This document shows, in pieces, positions 25,660 through 37,108 of a stretch of DNA of 64,000 nt. Origin of the DNA: Marsupella aquatica (taxonomy: Eukaryota > Marchantiophyta); assembly GCA_973895155.1 (NCBI GenBank), contig OZ316894.1, forward strand, positions 23,064,001 to 23,128,000, in the 5' to 3' direction. The first letter of the stretch is position 1. Each line of letters opens with the position of its first letter. The notes beneath the pieces are model-generated. The model saw only the letters and a list, made by a program, of their open reading frames with translations, made no database searches and was not told the origin of the DNA. The position numbers and the translations under genes are program-made.

Positions 25660-27350
25660 GCAATGTAACATGACCAAAAATTGGGTACTCCCTATGACAC
25701 TGCACCTCTTGTGTGCACCTGATCCACGAGAAATTCCCTATGCCATGAGGGACCTGAGGGAGGGACCTAAGTACAATAAACATCGCGAGGCCGATGCAAT
25801 AGGGAAAGAAGACTGGACACACACTCTTTTCCCCGCCTTGGAAATGGGTGGTTTGTTTCAAAAATATTTGAACAGCCCACCGAGATTGGAGATCCCCTTG
25901 AGAATGCGACACAGTTCATTTGCCACCTCAATTTCTTTCTCAGATTTGAACAGCCCACCAAGATTGAAGTGCCCCTCCAGGATGCGACACAGTGCACTTG
26001 CCGCCCCAAGATTGAAGTGCCCCTCGAGGATGCGACATAGCTAGTGCACTTGCCGCCTCAATTTCCCTCAATTTATTTGTCAGATTTCAACAGCCCGCCC
26101 AAGTGTCCCCTTTGAAATGGCGTTATATCTGCAGCCTCGAGCGCCCACCTCATCTCTATTTGTTTGAACCCATAGAATTTCCTCATGATTACCGGGATGA
26201 TTACACGGCTGATTTAATTTCCCCCACTCAATAAGTCCACGTACTTTGGATTTATGTGAAGGGCAGTCCACTATTCCGGAGGAGACAACCGCATGCCACG
26301 CCTCCGGGCCGGAATCCAAAGCCAGAACTTCCGGAAGCTTAGTAATGGCTTGCCTGATTTTGAGGTAGGCATCCTATGTGGCAAAATACCCTTTACGGAT
26401 TTCGTGGAGATAAGGCACGCGTCAATCGTCCCACCACTTTCAGATGGATTGTTTTTCTCCCGCGGAAACAAGCATTCCTCGTTCGGTTACAAAATGGTGA
26501 CAAAGGCACTGCATCTCCCATTTCCAATGTTCAATTCTCCACCTCCGCAAGAAGCACACAACAGATGATGGACGATGGGCCCTTACAACGTGCTGAGGAG
26601 GTCGACTGTTGTTCATTGAAAGTTTGCGCGATCGCTTGTTGAGTACAAGAAGTTAATACGTACCTATTTCTTTGGACAATTCTCAGATGTATAGATCGGA
26701 TGCATACTATTTCTTGTTAAATTCTATAGTATGCACGTATGATTAATGTTTCCAATGTAAATCTGTTCATAGGTGTTGTACTCGACTAAATGGACAGATG
26801 TTTCCCCAACCTCGACCCCAACCCCTCCATGTATTCCTTTCCAAGCCCGGCCGGGCAACTTCCATCCCACCATACAATGCAACCCAGGCGAGAACATTGA
26901 AACTAATCATCATCTGAACCCAAGGCTGGCCAGCCATCCCCGTTTACCTCCGACCCCTAAACGAAGCATGCTTTAGTGCGAGATCAACATCTGATTGGTG
27001 ATGTGATCGAATTACAGCATCGCAATAGGTAATCTCCATACTCTATTTACTTCATGCATCTTTCATGCATATTACAGTGATTGAAACGTTTACTGTCCAC
27101 GCAGGTTTTCCAAGGCCATGCAGATTTCACCCCAGAACAATGGAGGACCTCAATATATGAAGACAGTGGTGGAAAGCATGGGATTTTATCGGCCGCTAGG
27201 GGTTACGTGCGGGATGCAATCTGGGTATGGCGTAGTATATCTAAGATATTTGTTCCATGATGAAACCATTCCTAGCATAGTAATTTTAATTAGTAGACCA
27301 GATCTGCCCGAGTAATCCTTTTGTTCGAGTTATTCTAATTATTGCACAAA
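25660..27350. other. Intergenic with local tandem duplications
   Basis: From about 25868 to 26095, imperfect copies of a unit containing AACAGCCCACC-AGATTG and GAGGATGCGACA occur at least three times with unequal spacing. The segment 26290-26640 has open frames on both strands but nothing recognisable. No gene is called. Confidence 0.35.
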
Positions 27351-28413
27351 CATATACTAACACCAATGTCGTGCTGAAATTTTGACAGTTTTGACATGCA
27401 TGTGAGGCCAAAGCTAGGTCTCTTCCTTCAGCGTACTTGACCTCAACTACACCTCTTCGTGTGGTCAGTTCTAGCTTGTCTATTACAATGTAGACAGATT
27501 CCCTAGTTTTTCTTGAAGCTAGCAGTACATGTTGTAAATGCTATTTCCCATGTGTACTAATTACTGGAAAGTGCTCTCGATTGCGTCCCAGGAATTGTTC
27601 TTCAAACAAAATCATGCAAAGTTCATGCTATGGACAATTGACCCGTGACGCCCTTGCAATGCACCACCCGTCATTTCGCTAATTTGGAATATAATTAAGT
27701 AACAATGGATGAAAAAAGCCTTCGGTGGAAATGATGTTGTGTCCTCGTTGTGTCTCTGAAGCTGCTTGCTGTCTGGTTCTATGTATCTCTATGTTGGCCT
27801 TGTGTGCCACTTTTTGTTTGGATTGTTGATTACGGGAGATTGGGGAGGGGCCCTACCCAATGCTCCTGGAACTATGATGACCACTACATGAATGTCGCTG
27901 CGATCCGCTAAAGCGCTAATAGTGGCTGAGTTCTGTTGGATAAGTGGCTGAGTTTTGCTGGATGAGTCCTACCTCCTGAAACAAATACCCCCCAAAAAAG
28001 AAACAGCCCAAGAAAACAAATATCTCCTGAAATTGTCTGCAAATTTGTGGTGGTCAAACCAACAAGCAACCGAAGCAAACGACCCCTAAAAACAAGTACC
28101 TTGTAACAAATACCCCATGAAACAAATACCCCTTGAAACCAATACCCCACAAAACAATACTCCCCGGAACCAATACCCCACAAAACACAATTACCCCCTG
28201 GAACCAATACCCCATGAGACACAAATACCCCATGAAACTTTCAGCAATTTTACAATGGTCAAATGCAACCCACTACCAACAAATATACATACATATCGAT
28301 TGTAATCAAAACCATTTTAAGCCAGTGTCATAATACAAGGTGAACGAACAATGATAGTTATGTGAAAAGCACAATATCGTTTGACTGTCTGTTATTCAAA
28401 ATGCCTTTCAAAA
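27351..28413. repeat. Intergenic; AATACCCCA-type minisatellite at 27970-28240
   Basis: About 270 bp of 17-20 bp imperfect units based on GAAACCAATACCCCAC, C-rich on the plus strand. The rest of the interval is unremarkable AT-rich DNA. Confidence 0.55.
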
Positions 28414-28887
28414 CTACGCCAACCCAGACCCTATCTGCATTTGTAGCCACTCCTCAGCCTGTTCTCGAGTCTTAAAGGACCTGTGACTATTACCACTAAA
28501 ATGTAAAACTTGTTGTTGAGCAGTTTCCCAACAGTCATATATACCTGGTCTATGACCTCTAACCACTGCGTAGAAACGATTGGTTCTATGTCTGCCTAGG
28601 CTGAGATTAAACTGTCGGCCATCAATATGTTGCAAAGGCATACCGTGGGGTTGAACCATGTCAGGTTGAGCTGCCATAGCAAGAGCCGCTTCTGATGGCT
28701 GACGGGCAAGAGCAATGCATCGCTCCAGAAACTCATGCAGCAACAGAAGTAGCCTGCTCAAGAAACCCAGCAATGCCCAGAACATACTTTTGGTACACAA
28801 TCCCACTACAGAGCACGCAAATCCGGCAATTCGTTGCCTACAAAACCCCCAAACCACGTCAACGTCAAACTTTCCAGCGCATGCCAT
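28414..28887 (-). CDS. Small protein with RNase H1 N-terminal (viroplasmin-like) domain
   Basis: 157 codons from ATG 28887. Residues of roughly 20-60 include a strongly hydrophobic run (FWALLGFLSRLLLLL) that could be a membrane segment. Residues of about 103-150 match the hybrid-binding/viroplasmin fold found at the N-terminus of eukaryotic RNase H1: FYAVVRGHRPGIYDCWETA, then FSGNSHRSFKTREQAEEWL. The YAVxxGxxPGIYxxW and SFxTxxEAxxWL signatures are complete. That domain binds RNA/DNA hybrids or dsRNA. The catalytic RNase H domain is absent; the frame ends about ten residues after the motif. It may be a stand-alone domain protein, an exon of a larger gene, or a fragment of a retroelement or pararetroviral gene; no other viral or retroelement domain lies nearby. 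The start codon is only the first ATG of the frame. Confidence 0.6.
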   Translation of the reverse strand: MACAGKFDVDVVWGFCRQRIAGFACSVVGLCTKSMFWALLGFLSRLLLLLHEFLERCIALARQPSEAALAMAAQPDMVQPHGMPLQHIDGRQFNLSLGRHRTNRFYAVVRGHRPGIYDCWETAQQQVLHFSGNSHRSFKTREQAEEWLQMQIGSGLA

Positions 28888-29990
28888 GGCGCCTCAAAGT
28901 TGCATTTGTTTGCCTTGTATTTGCTCCCAAAGCGAGCCCCAAACCGCCTGGTTGTATCACTAGGCCTAACTTGAGAAGATCATGAACTTCCAGCTAGCCC
29001 CGATCAGCCCCTAATCGATAGGATCATGAACTGCTGCTACGATAGATGATTCCAGGCCGCCCCCCAGCAAGAAACCCTTCAGCATGAATTGCCAGGCAGA
29101 CGATCAGCCCCAACTCGACTGGAACGTGCTGCTATGAGAATGATTCCAGACAGCCTCCCAGCAAGAAACCCTCCAGCAAGAAGCTAGATTTGAACCTCCT
29201 CCCATCCTCGCTACATCATGTGGCCAGTAATCGATAAAATGCTGGCGGACACTTCTTAACTATAATATCTGGATATGCTGGTGGGACCCAGCAGGTGCAC
29301 GCGTCACGCTGAAACAAAGGACAAACTATACCTCCACGCGTCATGCTACAACAAAGGACAAACTATACCATTTTTTAGTGATGCACGCACATTGCCCTCA
29401 CCATTTGGTGTGAAGTTTACCTTGAATATGGTCACAGGGGACCGTTTGGTGTTTGATATACCTTAATATGAGCAAGGGTTAGTCAAGTCTAGCATAATCT
29501 GAGCTCCCAAGTCTAGCATTGATCTATGTGACCACCCTTTATTGGAACATGTGTATATGACATATAATTATGCTTGCATCCAAGTATGATTCAAAGTAGT
29601 TTAGGACTTTGGGGCTTATGAGCCTTGACTAAACAAACACAAAAATGTATGTAACCCAACCCTTCCCAAATTAAATCATCCCAATGCTGCATTATCTAGT
29701 GGACCCGTCTTCACACTGATGGCTTGATAACTTTTGAAGGGGTTTCATAATTGGTGTAAAATGTATCCAATGTACATCTAATAGGGGCATTCATTATCCA
29801 AAATGTAGTTTGCAAAAATAACAATTTGTGAAAGGTAATATAGGATCCCCATTTAGTATAAGTCTTTAGTTTACAAAGGCTGGTGGCCCTAGGGTACCAA
29901 TTGTTGTCAATTTAATACCAGAGCGGGTAACATTTTCTACCCACTCTAACATAATATGAGCTTAATTGCAAGGGTTACCATAATTATATA
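28888..29990. other. Intergenic, short duplications
   Basis: 29299-29369 holds two copies of a 36-39 bp unit (CACGCGTCA.GCT...ACAAAGGACAAACTATACC). Around 29040-29190 a second pair repeats CCCAGCAAGAAACCCT. No gene is supported. Confidence 0.4.
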
Positions 29991-30690
29991 TGGTGTCAAA
30001 TGCACCATTATATGAGGAAATGGTACCATCAGGTGCCTAATGCATCATTCATATGGTGCCTAGTGTAACATTCTATGAGGATATGGAACCATATGGTGCC
30101 TAATGCACCATTATATAAGGAAATGGTACCATATCCTGCCTAATGCACCATTCTATGAGGAAATGGGACCATATGGTGTCAAATGCAACATTCTATGAGG
30201 AAATGGTACCATATCCTGCCTAATGCATCATTCTATGAGGAAATGGGACCATATGGTGCCTAATGCACCATTCTATGAGGAAATGGTACCATATCCTGCC
30301 TAATGCACCATTATATAAGGAAATGGTACCATATCCTGCCTAATGCACCATTATATGAGGAAATGGGACCATATGGTGCCTAATGCACCATTATATAAGG
30401 AAATGGTACCATATCCTGCCTAATGCACCATTCTATGAGAAAATGGGACCATATGGTGCCTAATGCACCATTCTATGACGAAATGGTACCATATGGTGCC
30501 TAATGCACCATTATATCAGGAAATGGTACCATATGGTGCCTAATGCACCATTCTATGAGGAAATAGTACCATATCCTGCCTAATGCAAAATTCTATGAGG
30601 AAATGGGACCATATGGTGCCTAATGCACCATTATATCAGGATTTGGTACCATATGGTGCCTAATGCATTATTCTATGAGGATTGAAAAAC
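29991..30690. repeat. 40-bp minisatellite with alternating 80-bp structure
   Basis: About 17 tandem units of 40 bp containing CCTAATGCACCATTCTATGA and GAAATGG.ACCATAT. Many neighbouring units alternate between ATATGGTGCC and ATATCCTGCC, and between GGGACC and GGTACC. The array therefore expanded partly as 80-bp pairs. Both flanks fade into unique AT-rich DNA. Confidence 0.9.
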
Positions 30691-31100
30691 ATAATAGGAA
30701 AAGCATTGAAAAACACAGAATAGTGCCACAATTTGCCCCTATTTTAGGACAAAAATAGGGAACAAACAAAATATGTTGAGAACGGACTATGTTTTCCCAG
30801 ACTAAAAATCACCAAAATCAAGTGAAGTTACATTCCGGGACCTTACAACCCTTTATTATAGTTTGTAATGGTACCTTATTGTTTGAACTCTACCTGAATA
30901 TGGGCCGGGTATCATTTTGCGTACATCCTCTACCTTAATATCACCGCGGGGACGATTTGGTGTGAAGTTATCCTAATGTATGCAAGGCATAATCGTTAAA
31001 AGTCAACTTGGCTACATATGAGGAAGGTAACATTACTGTTTGGGCTAGACTAGCGCGCTTATAATGTATTACGCAACAAACTGACACGCATGTTAAATAT
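30691..31100. other. Intergenic, nothing recognised
   Basis: AT-rich sequence with scattered short words shared with the minisatellite flank (29400-29990). No ORF or RNA gene is supported. Confidence 0.3.
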
Positions 31101-31111
31101 ACTGACTTTAG

Positions 31112-31390
31112 TTGGTCAAACGCTTATTCAATGCCGTCAAGTGCGCTCTTGGTGGACCGAAAAGAATGATGAAGGTGTTCGTGGAGAAAGGTGTTCGTGA
31201 TGAATGTGTTCGTGCTTTGCTCTTCAGCAAGGTGAAGCCAGAGTCTGTCGCGTGCTCTTTTGTGTATTGCCAATATGCCGACGAAACCGAAGGAACGATG
31301 TTCGTGTCAATACAAATGTTTGCGTCTACAGAATGGGTTTGATTTCATCAGCCCAAGAACTCGACGACGAATGCACAGCTTGACAAACTT
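31112..31390 (+). other. Coding-like fragment at the start of block 2
   Basis: A frame beginning MVKRLFNAVKCALGGPKR with balanced codon use reads through VFVEKGVRDECVRALLFS to 31342. It then breaks where the sequence joins DNA related to unit a (GCAGATGACTCTTGAAGAGC, also at about 1447 and 43136). I do not recognise the protein. It may be an exon fragment truncated by the duplication breakpoint. Confidence 0.3.
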
Positions 31391-32990
31391 GGGGGTCGGA
31401 ACGCAGATGACTCTTGAAGAGCAATGTTTGACCCAGCTTTCTCTTCAAACGCCTATGTTGTCCGCTGTCTCTACGACCCTCTATTAGTCTGACACACATT
31501 ATCAGACGGGATCTTTACTTGCTCCTGACTCGAGACAATCAATTTTCATTGTGGAACGAACGAGCACTCAGTAGACTTGGAAGCTCGCTAATATTAGATT
31601 TGACAGGATCAAAAGGCTGATAGTTCTCTCAAATTGCAATTAACTCTCTTTTCTCTGCGCAGGGAGGTTGCCATAATAATATTCTCTACAAGCAGCAATT
31701 CTCTAAGTCCCCACCGCAGTGATAATTGTCGCCAAATTCCATTTTCCAACAGAACATTCTTTCCCCAGTCGGCCAAGTCGGGATCGAGTGGCTCCCATAT
31801 TCGATTATTATGAAGTTTCTATCACTAAGCTTCCATAGTACGTCCCAATCTCCAGCTTCCATTCAGTACTTGGCGATTTGACGAACAGGCCTGATTGATT
31901 TAGATGACATTGATTCAATTCACGAAATTGATAAAACTGATTCGGAGGTATGCGATTGAAACGAGTTGTTCCAAATCAAAGAAACGGACCCATGGAATTG
32001 ATGGAAGTGATTGAGAGGGGGAAATTTCTTGGATCAATATTCATGTTCTTCATCCATAATTTCAGTGTAAATTAATGAGTAGACTATTATATGTATTCCA
32101 AAGAGTGTAACTAAGTTAGCAAGTGGGACATGGATGTCCTCTAAAGGAACAAGCCCATGCTGATCCTATTGCTAGACACCAAAAGAGAAAGATTAGATGT
32201 TTTCCTAAGAGCATTATGGCACTTGGTTAGAATATTGGAGCCCTTTTCCAGAACTTTCAATGTGATGAAACCTAGCTAGCTCTAGATCTTTCTCCACTGA
32301 AGGTTTCAAAAGAGTCACCCTGGAGTGGTGAAGTAAGTTCAATGCAAAATCTATCTTTCTTACGTCTTTCTTCTTGGAGCCCTCACAAGAAGATTGTCAC
32401 GAGAGATTTAAAATCAAGTCATTCCACATGACCGGATTTGGCTGGAACTTTTGCTTGAAGTATAGATCCCAAGTGTACTCCAGAGAAATTCATCGCTCCT
32501 ACTAAGATCCAACTTCTTTACCCTATATCCCTCCTCAAGACCTGCTATTCAATGGATTTCAATTGACTCCTTCATCGGACTACCGGTAAAACTAAGTTGA
32601 TCATAGTCGTACTATTAAAAGATCAACATGAGATCATAATTTGAGACTCAGATAGCAACCTACCTCATTGAGGATTGAATGACATGGATCAGCTCCATTG
32701 AGGAATCCACATCACCACAAAAGTAGAGACTGCCAGAGAAAAATATGAAGCCTTCATGCAATCTCTAGATCATTCTCCAAGACTAGAGCAAAATTCTTTG
32801 TGAAGTACTGAGCAAAGCACACAACTTAATTGGAGGTGAAAACTGTGTCTCAAATTAAAGACACTACAAAAGGGGCCAGTCTCATATTTCACTCTCATTG
32901 GTGTGTTTAGATGTAGGACTGTATCTGTCCCAGGTCTCTGTTTATTTGCCAAATGCAGTTTTTCAATTCTTGAATCTCCTGCTGACTCTG
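31390..32990. repeat. Block 2, 3' side of ankyrin copy 2
   Basis: 31390-31640 matches 1440-1700. 31640-32990 matches about 44010-45300 nearly base for base with small indels, including AATTGA-rich tracts at 31900-32040. No gene is called. Confidence 0.6.
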
Positions 32991-32991
32991 G

Positions 32992-35900
32992 TCATTCTCC
33001 CCTTACCCTATCCCAGGTCTCCTCTATCAATTTGCCAAATGCAGAAACTTTGCTCCTCACCCATGCAGAAGTAATTCCCCTTTGGAGAAGAACAGATGTT
33101 ACATCATAGATTTTCCTGACCCACCTAGTTCTAGGAAAAATAATACCAAGCAATCGAATAGACAGCAGCAGAAACCCTATCAGACAAATTGCTCCACCTA
33201 CGGAAGCTGTGATAATTGTCAAATTTCCTCCCAGTGATGATATACCATTAGCACTTATCACAACTATAGAACCTGCAGCAAAAGCCAAAAGTATACATAC
33301 AATGGATGGGAAAAGGGTTGCAACTGCCAAGATGATCATCCCCCGAGTTTTTTCTAATTCGGCTGCCATTGGCTGTTGTGGCATTGGGAGTGCCGGAATC
33401 AGAGAAAAAGTAATGGCAGCAACTGCTAGATAGAAGGACAGTGTATCACAAACTATAAAAATTCTCACCCATATGTACCTGGCTTGTATTTGATTAGGCC
33501 CATCTCCACCACTATAGCCAAGTGGGGGTTGCAATGGTCCCACATAAGATGCTGTTGCAACCAATGTTGCCATGACTGAGATTGCATTTGTAGCAAAACT
33601 CATGGCATTTTGACTAGCACTAAACTCCTTCAATTGCCTGTCGTACCACCATGAAAGGAACTTCTCATTGGTGCTCAAGCTACCTTTTGGATATGGAGCT
33701 TGCCCATCCTCATCAACTTTGAAGATATCACATCCAAACTGCAACAAGAGGTTGATGCATCCTTGTCTCTCAACAATGGTACTCTCATATGCTGGAGGCC
33801 CCAGATAATTGGGGACAATGTACTTGACATTCACAAAGTCAAGTAAATGACCCTGAATTCTGAGACTTTTGGGGTCCAGGACAGCATGAAGAACAGTCCG
33901 TTCATCGTGGTCTTCAATGTAGGGATCACATATTTTGCTCTCGAGGTAAGCTCTCAGGAGCTTATAGTTACCAAAGCTTGCAGCAACATGCATGGTTGGC
34001 CAATGAAGACCCGTGCTCCGGACTACTTCCCCATGTAGCCATCCATATCCTAAAGTGCGCCCTCTGTTATGGGAAGTTTTTGGGCGGGCCTGTTCAGAAA
34101 GCTAGAACACAAACAAGGTTCTACAAGTTAATTATTACATCCAGCATGGATACAAATTTCGGGATACCATGCACTAAACTTTAGACCCGTATCTTACAGT
34201 TTTAGTTGACTGTTCAACCTGTGAATATGAAAGTATTCCAAAGAAGGTGCCATTTGCAACCGGTCACACAGCCCAAAATTGTCACGGGTAATAACTTGAA
34301 AGAGCTATCAAAGTCCCTCACAATTTGCAATAAGCCAGAGTGGATAAAGGTTTGGTACTCACATGAAGTAGTCGTTTCACCATGTCCACCTCGCCTGTCA
34401 GAGTGGCAAGCTCTAACGCATCTAACGCGACGACCTGACCATTTTCTAGTGAACACCAGAATGGCTTATCCTGTGCGGAGAATGTTCGGCTTCCGTACCA
34501 GAGTTCTGGGCTTCCGTTCATTATTGTGCTGTGGAGAGGGGTTACACCTTTTTCGAATTTTCTGCTCCCTGGAAAGCCATTCTGGACAGAGAGAGAATTC
34601 AATTCCATATCACCCAGATCTATCCCTCGCCGTTTCCAACCGAGGAAGGGATCCATGGGCTGTTCACAAAGCCCTCCGTACGCCTTGGTACCCTGTTTTA
34701 GGTCGAAAATTCCGGGAGAACCTATTCTGTGGCGTCTGCACTCGTCGGACAACCGGTAGTGGTATCGTAAGAGGCCCGAGAGCGCCCCACTCTCGTTGCC
34801 TACGACGGCAGCTCGGTGCCAAACCGTTCTTCCTAAACCATCAGGTGCCTTTATTGCAAGTTCAAAGACGTCCACTTCCGCTTGAACTGCCATACTCAGC
34901 GATAGGTCGTGGAAAGCTGATATGGATCCCTCATCCACCGCAACATGCAATGGGGTTCTCCCCTGCGCATCATGGAGCTTCAAGAGAGACTGCCAAAGAG
35001 GTTCTTCCCCTGGTTGAGCCGGGTACTGCCAAGCCTCCCGCCACAAGTACTTTATAAGGAGCTGTGCTTTTCTCGAAGAGCTCCCCTGACATCGCTTGGT
35101 GAATAGAAAGTGAAACAGGTACTCTGACACTCGCTCTTTCGAGAGATCAAAATCCCAGAAGAGGAAATTGAATTCTCGGTCGTCCGTCCAGGCATCGAAA
35201 ATGCTTTGGCAGAGTCTGAGAGAAGGAGGGTCGCCTTTGATCCTCTCCACAACTCCTTCCGTGATTTTTCTTAATTGCTCCCTGTGGACCTCAATAGGCA
35301 AAGCGCTCGGTGTCTTGGTTAAGAGTAAAGCAAGGACATCGACGTTTCCGTTTACTACTGCCACTCCTAATGCGTCGAACTCGCGAGCGGGTCCAGAGTA
35401 CATATACTTTGCACGTATCAACTCATCAAAATGGAGGACTGGGCGTATTTCGTTCAGTTCGGCAAGATCAGTCTTGAATTCGAGAAAATTACTACCAGTC
35501 CCTTTGTCAGGTGCCACGCGAATAGCATCATCTTGAGAATGAGAAGGATCTGCACCGCTGTGTTCGGTCTTATCTGGCTTATCAGTCCGAACCTCGTCTG
35601 GGGCCACTGTGGGTGCGTCTTCGTTGCCCCTCGAAGCATTGATTCCCTCGTCTGTTGAAGGCTTGACTCCTTGCTTATCCATTTCCGACTTATCACCGAG
35701 GATGTCTTCTCCTGTGTAGAACTTGAGAACTTGCTCCACGATTGCTACGCAGCCTCTGCTAACACCCAGATGAAGAACAGCTAACGCCCGCTCTTTCAAG
35801 AGGCTCAAATCGTCTTTCAAGAGCCGCATGACCTTAACACAATCGCCAGCCAAGTCCTTGAGTTCCGCGTCAAGTTTGTCTTTCAGCGAGTTACGACCGG

Positions 35901-36081
35901 TGCGTTCTTCCGGATCTGTATCCAGATGAAGCACAGCTGCCCGCCGGTCGTTCAAGAGGCTAGATGCCTCTTTCAAGGGCCGCATGATCTCGAGGAGACA
36001 ATCGCCATCCCAGTCCTTGAGTTCAGTGTCCATTTCGTCCTTCGGCGCCTCATGACCCGTGCGTTCTAGCGGATCTGGCAT
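32992..36081 (-). CDS. Ankyrin-repeat/PGG-domain membrane protein, copy 2 (intact)
   Basis: Two exons: exon 1 34363-36081 (573 codons, donor CAT|GTGAGT) and exon 2 32992-34089 (acceptor CTGAACAG), both phase 0, predicting 938 aa. The N-terminus has two related blocks of about 50 residues (LKDWDGDCLLEIMRPLK... and LKDLAGDCVKVMRLLKDD..., each ending AVLHL). An acidic low-complexity stretch follows, then ankyrin-type motifs (DAQGRTPLHVAVDEGS, GLGRTVWHRAAVVGNE, GVTPLHSTIMNGS, ALELATLTGEVDMVKRLL; in exon 2 WPTMHVAASFGNYKLL and ERTVLHAVLD). The C-terminal half of exon 2 is a PGG-like domain: SFATNAISVMATLVATASYV, then PPLGY in place of PGGY, and three further hydrophobic segments (FYLAVAAITFSLIPAL, MIILAVATLFPSIVCILLAF, a final Ile/Leu-rich helix). 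Plant relatives such as ACD6 act in membranes and in salicylate-linked defence; a role here is inferred only. Start chosen at the ATG aligned with copy 1. Confidence 0.9.
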
Positions 36082-36705
36082 GGTTTCTGTAGAAATGGAG
36101 TGGAGTAAAGTTGTATGTCGTGATTAGAGGGCTCACATCGGACCCCTTTGTACCGTTCGACTCTCGCCGCATAGGACAGTAGCAGCTGGAGGAAAGACAG
36201 GGTAGAGACGGAGAAGTTGCAGCTTATTAGGTGCTTCAATGTCGAATTCAACACAGCACATTCCTCGTGGCTCCTTCGGTCCTTCGCTTGCATTAATTGA
36301 ATTGTTCCTTCTTGAGACTCCTTCGAGAAACAGGCTGTATTATTGTCCCGCAGGCCTTGGCGAGCCCTAGCTCTGAGGTCCTTTTCCTGCGCAATAGTTT
36401 GCAGTCCTGTACAATCTTGTAGTCCTGCATACTGCTAGTGGCTCGTTCACTGAACCATTCATTGCTCTCGTACCGGCCATCGGGTGCGTAAATTCGTGGT
36501 TCGTTCAAATGCGGTCCACTGAATGTTGGTGTTGGTTATTGTCTATCGCGTGCCGAAATCCCTGTCCACTCACAACGTAATATTACAACACAATCATTTC
36601 TTCAATCGTGCAAAATCCTCTCCGCGTTGTTGTGCAGTGGCTCTTTTCTTAATGTCCTCAGAGATTTTTTATTTAACAAAATAACTCAGAGAGGGTACAA
36701 AGCTA
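36082..36705. promoter_or_regulatory. 5' region of ankyrin copy 2
   Basis: Single-copy version of the upstream DNA that is tandemly doubled in copy 1 (10178-11280). It is conserved in all three copies near the ATG, including TACCGTTCGACTCTCGCCGC at about 36151. The promoter presumably lies here, but I cannot point to a TATA box with confidence. Confidence 0.4.
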
Positions 36706-37108
36706 ACCAACTGGTTTTGGTCAGTTGGCCAGAGGATGAGCCTAGAACCGATAGGAGTTGGCCAGAGGATGAGCCTAGAACCGATAGGACCCAGGTTCAA
36801 TCCTCCCTCCACACATAATCCTCCCTCCACACATAAGAGGTTCAATCCTCCCTCCACACATAAGGGGTGTGGAGGGTATGTGTGTGTGTGTGTGGGTGGG
36901 TGGGGTGTAGTGGTGGGAGTATTAGTTATCTCCTCAGCCCAAGTTGCCCACTTTGGGTTCTGGTTTAATCCTCTCTCCCTCCTGGTCTGGGTCCCTGTCG
37001 GATCCTTGGGTATTGTCCCCTTGTGGCTGCCCTACATTGAAATGCATGCTCCAAAGCGGGACGTCTATCCTCTGTTGGATGGGCCTGCTTTTGGTTTTCA
37101 AGGCAAAA
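36706..37108 (+). mobile_element. tRNA-derived SINE
   Basis: It is flanked by a perfect 17-bp target duplication, AGAGAGGGTACAAAGCT, at 36689-36705 and 37109-37125. The site is uninterrupted at about 11311 and 38968. The head carries a polymerase III box A-like TGGCCAGAGG and a box B GGTTCAATCC (36794-36803). The box A segment is tandemly doubled (33 bp: 36723-36755 and 36756-36788), and AATCCTCCCTCCACACAT is tripled at about 36799-36865. A (TG)n tract follows. The 3' end is short and A-rich (AAGGCAAAA). These are the marks of LINE-mobilised SINE insertion. Confidence 0.8.

Noticed and set aside
28414-28887. Endogenous caulimovirus
   Set aside because: Only the viroplasmin/RNase H1 N-terminal fold is present. 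No coat, protease, reverse transcriptase or movement protein was seen around it.
29991-30690. Regular 40-bp repeats as a CRISPR array
   Set aside because: There are no unique spacers between repeats, the whole 40 bp is repeated, and the DNA is eukaryotic.
36721-36803. A functional tRNA gene
   Set aside because: Box A and B are present but the segment cannot fold as a cloverleaf with an acceptor stem; target duplication and tail show it is a SINE head.
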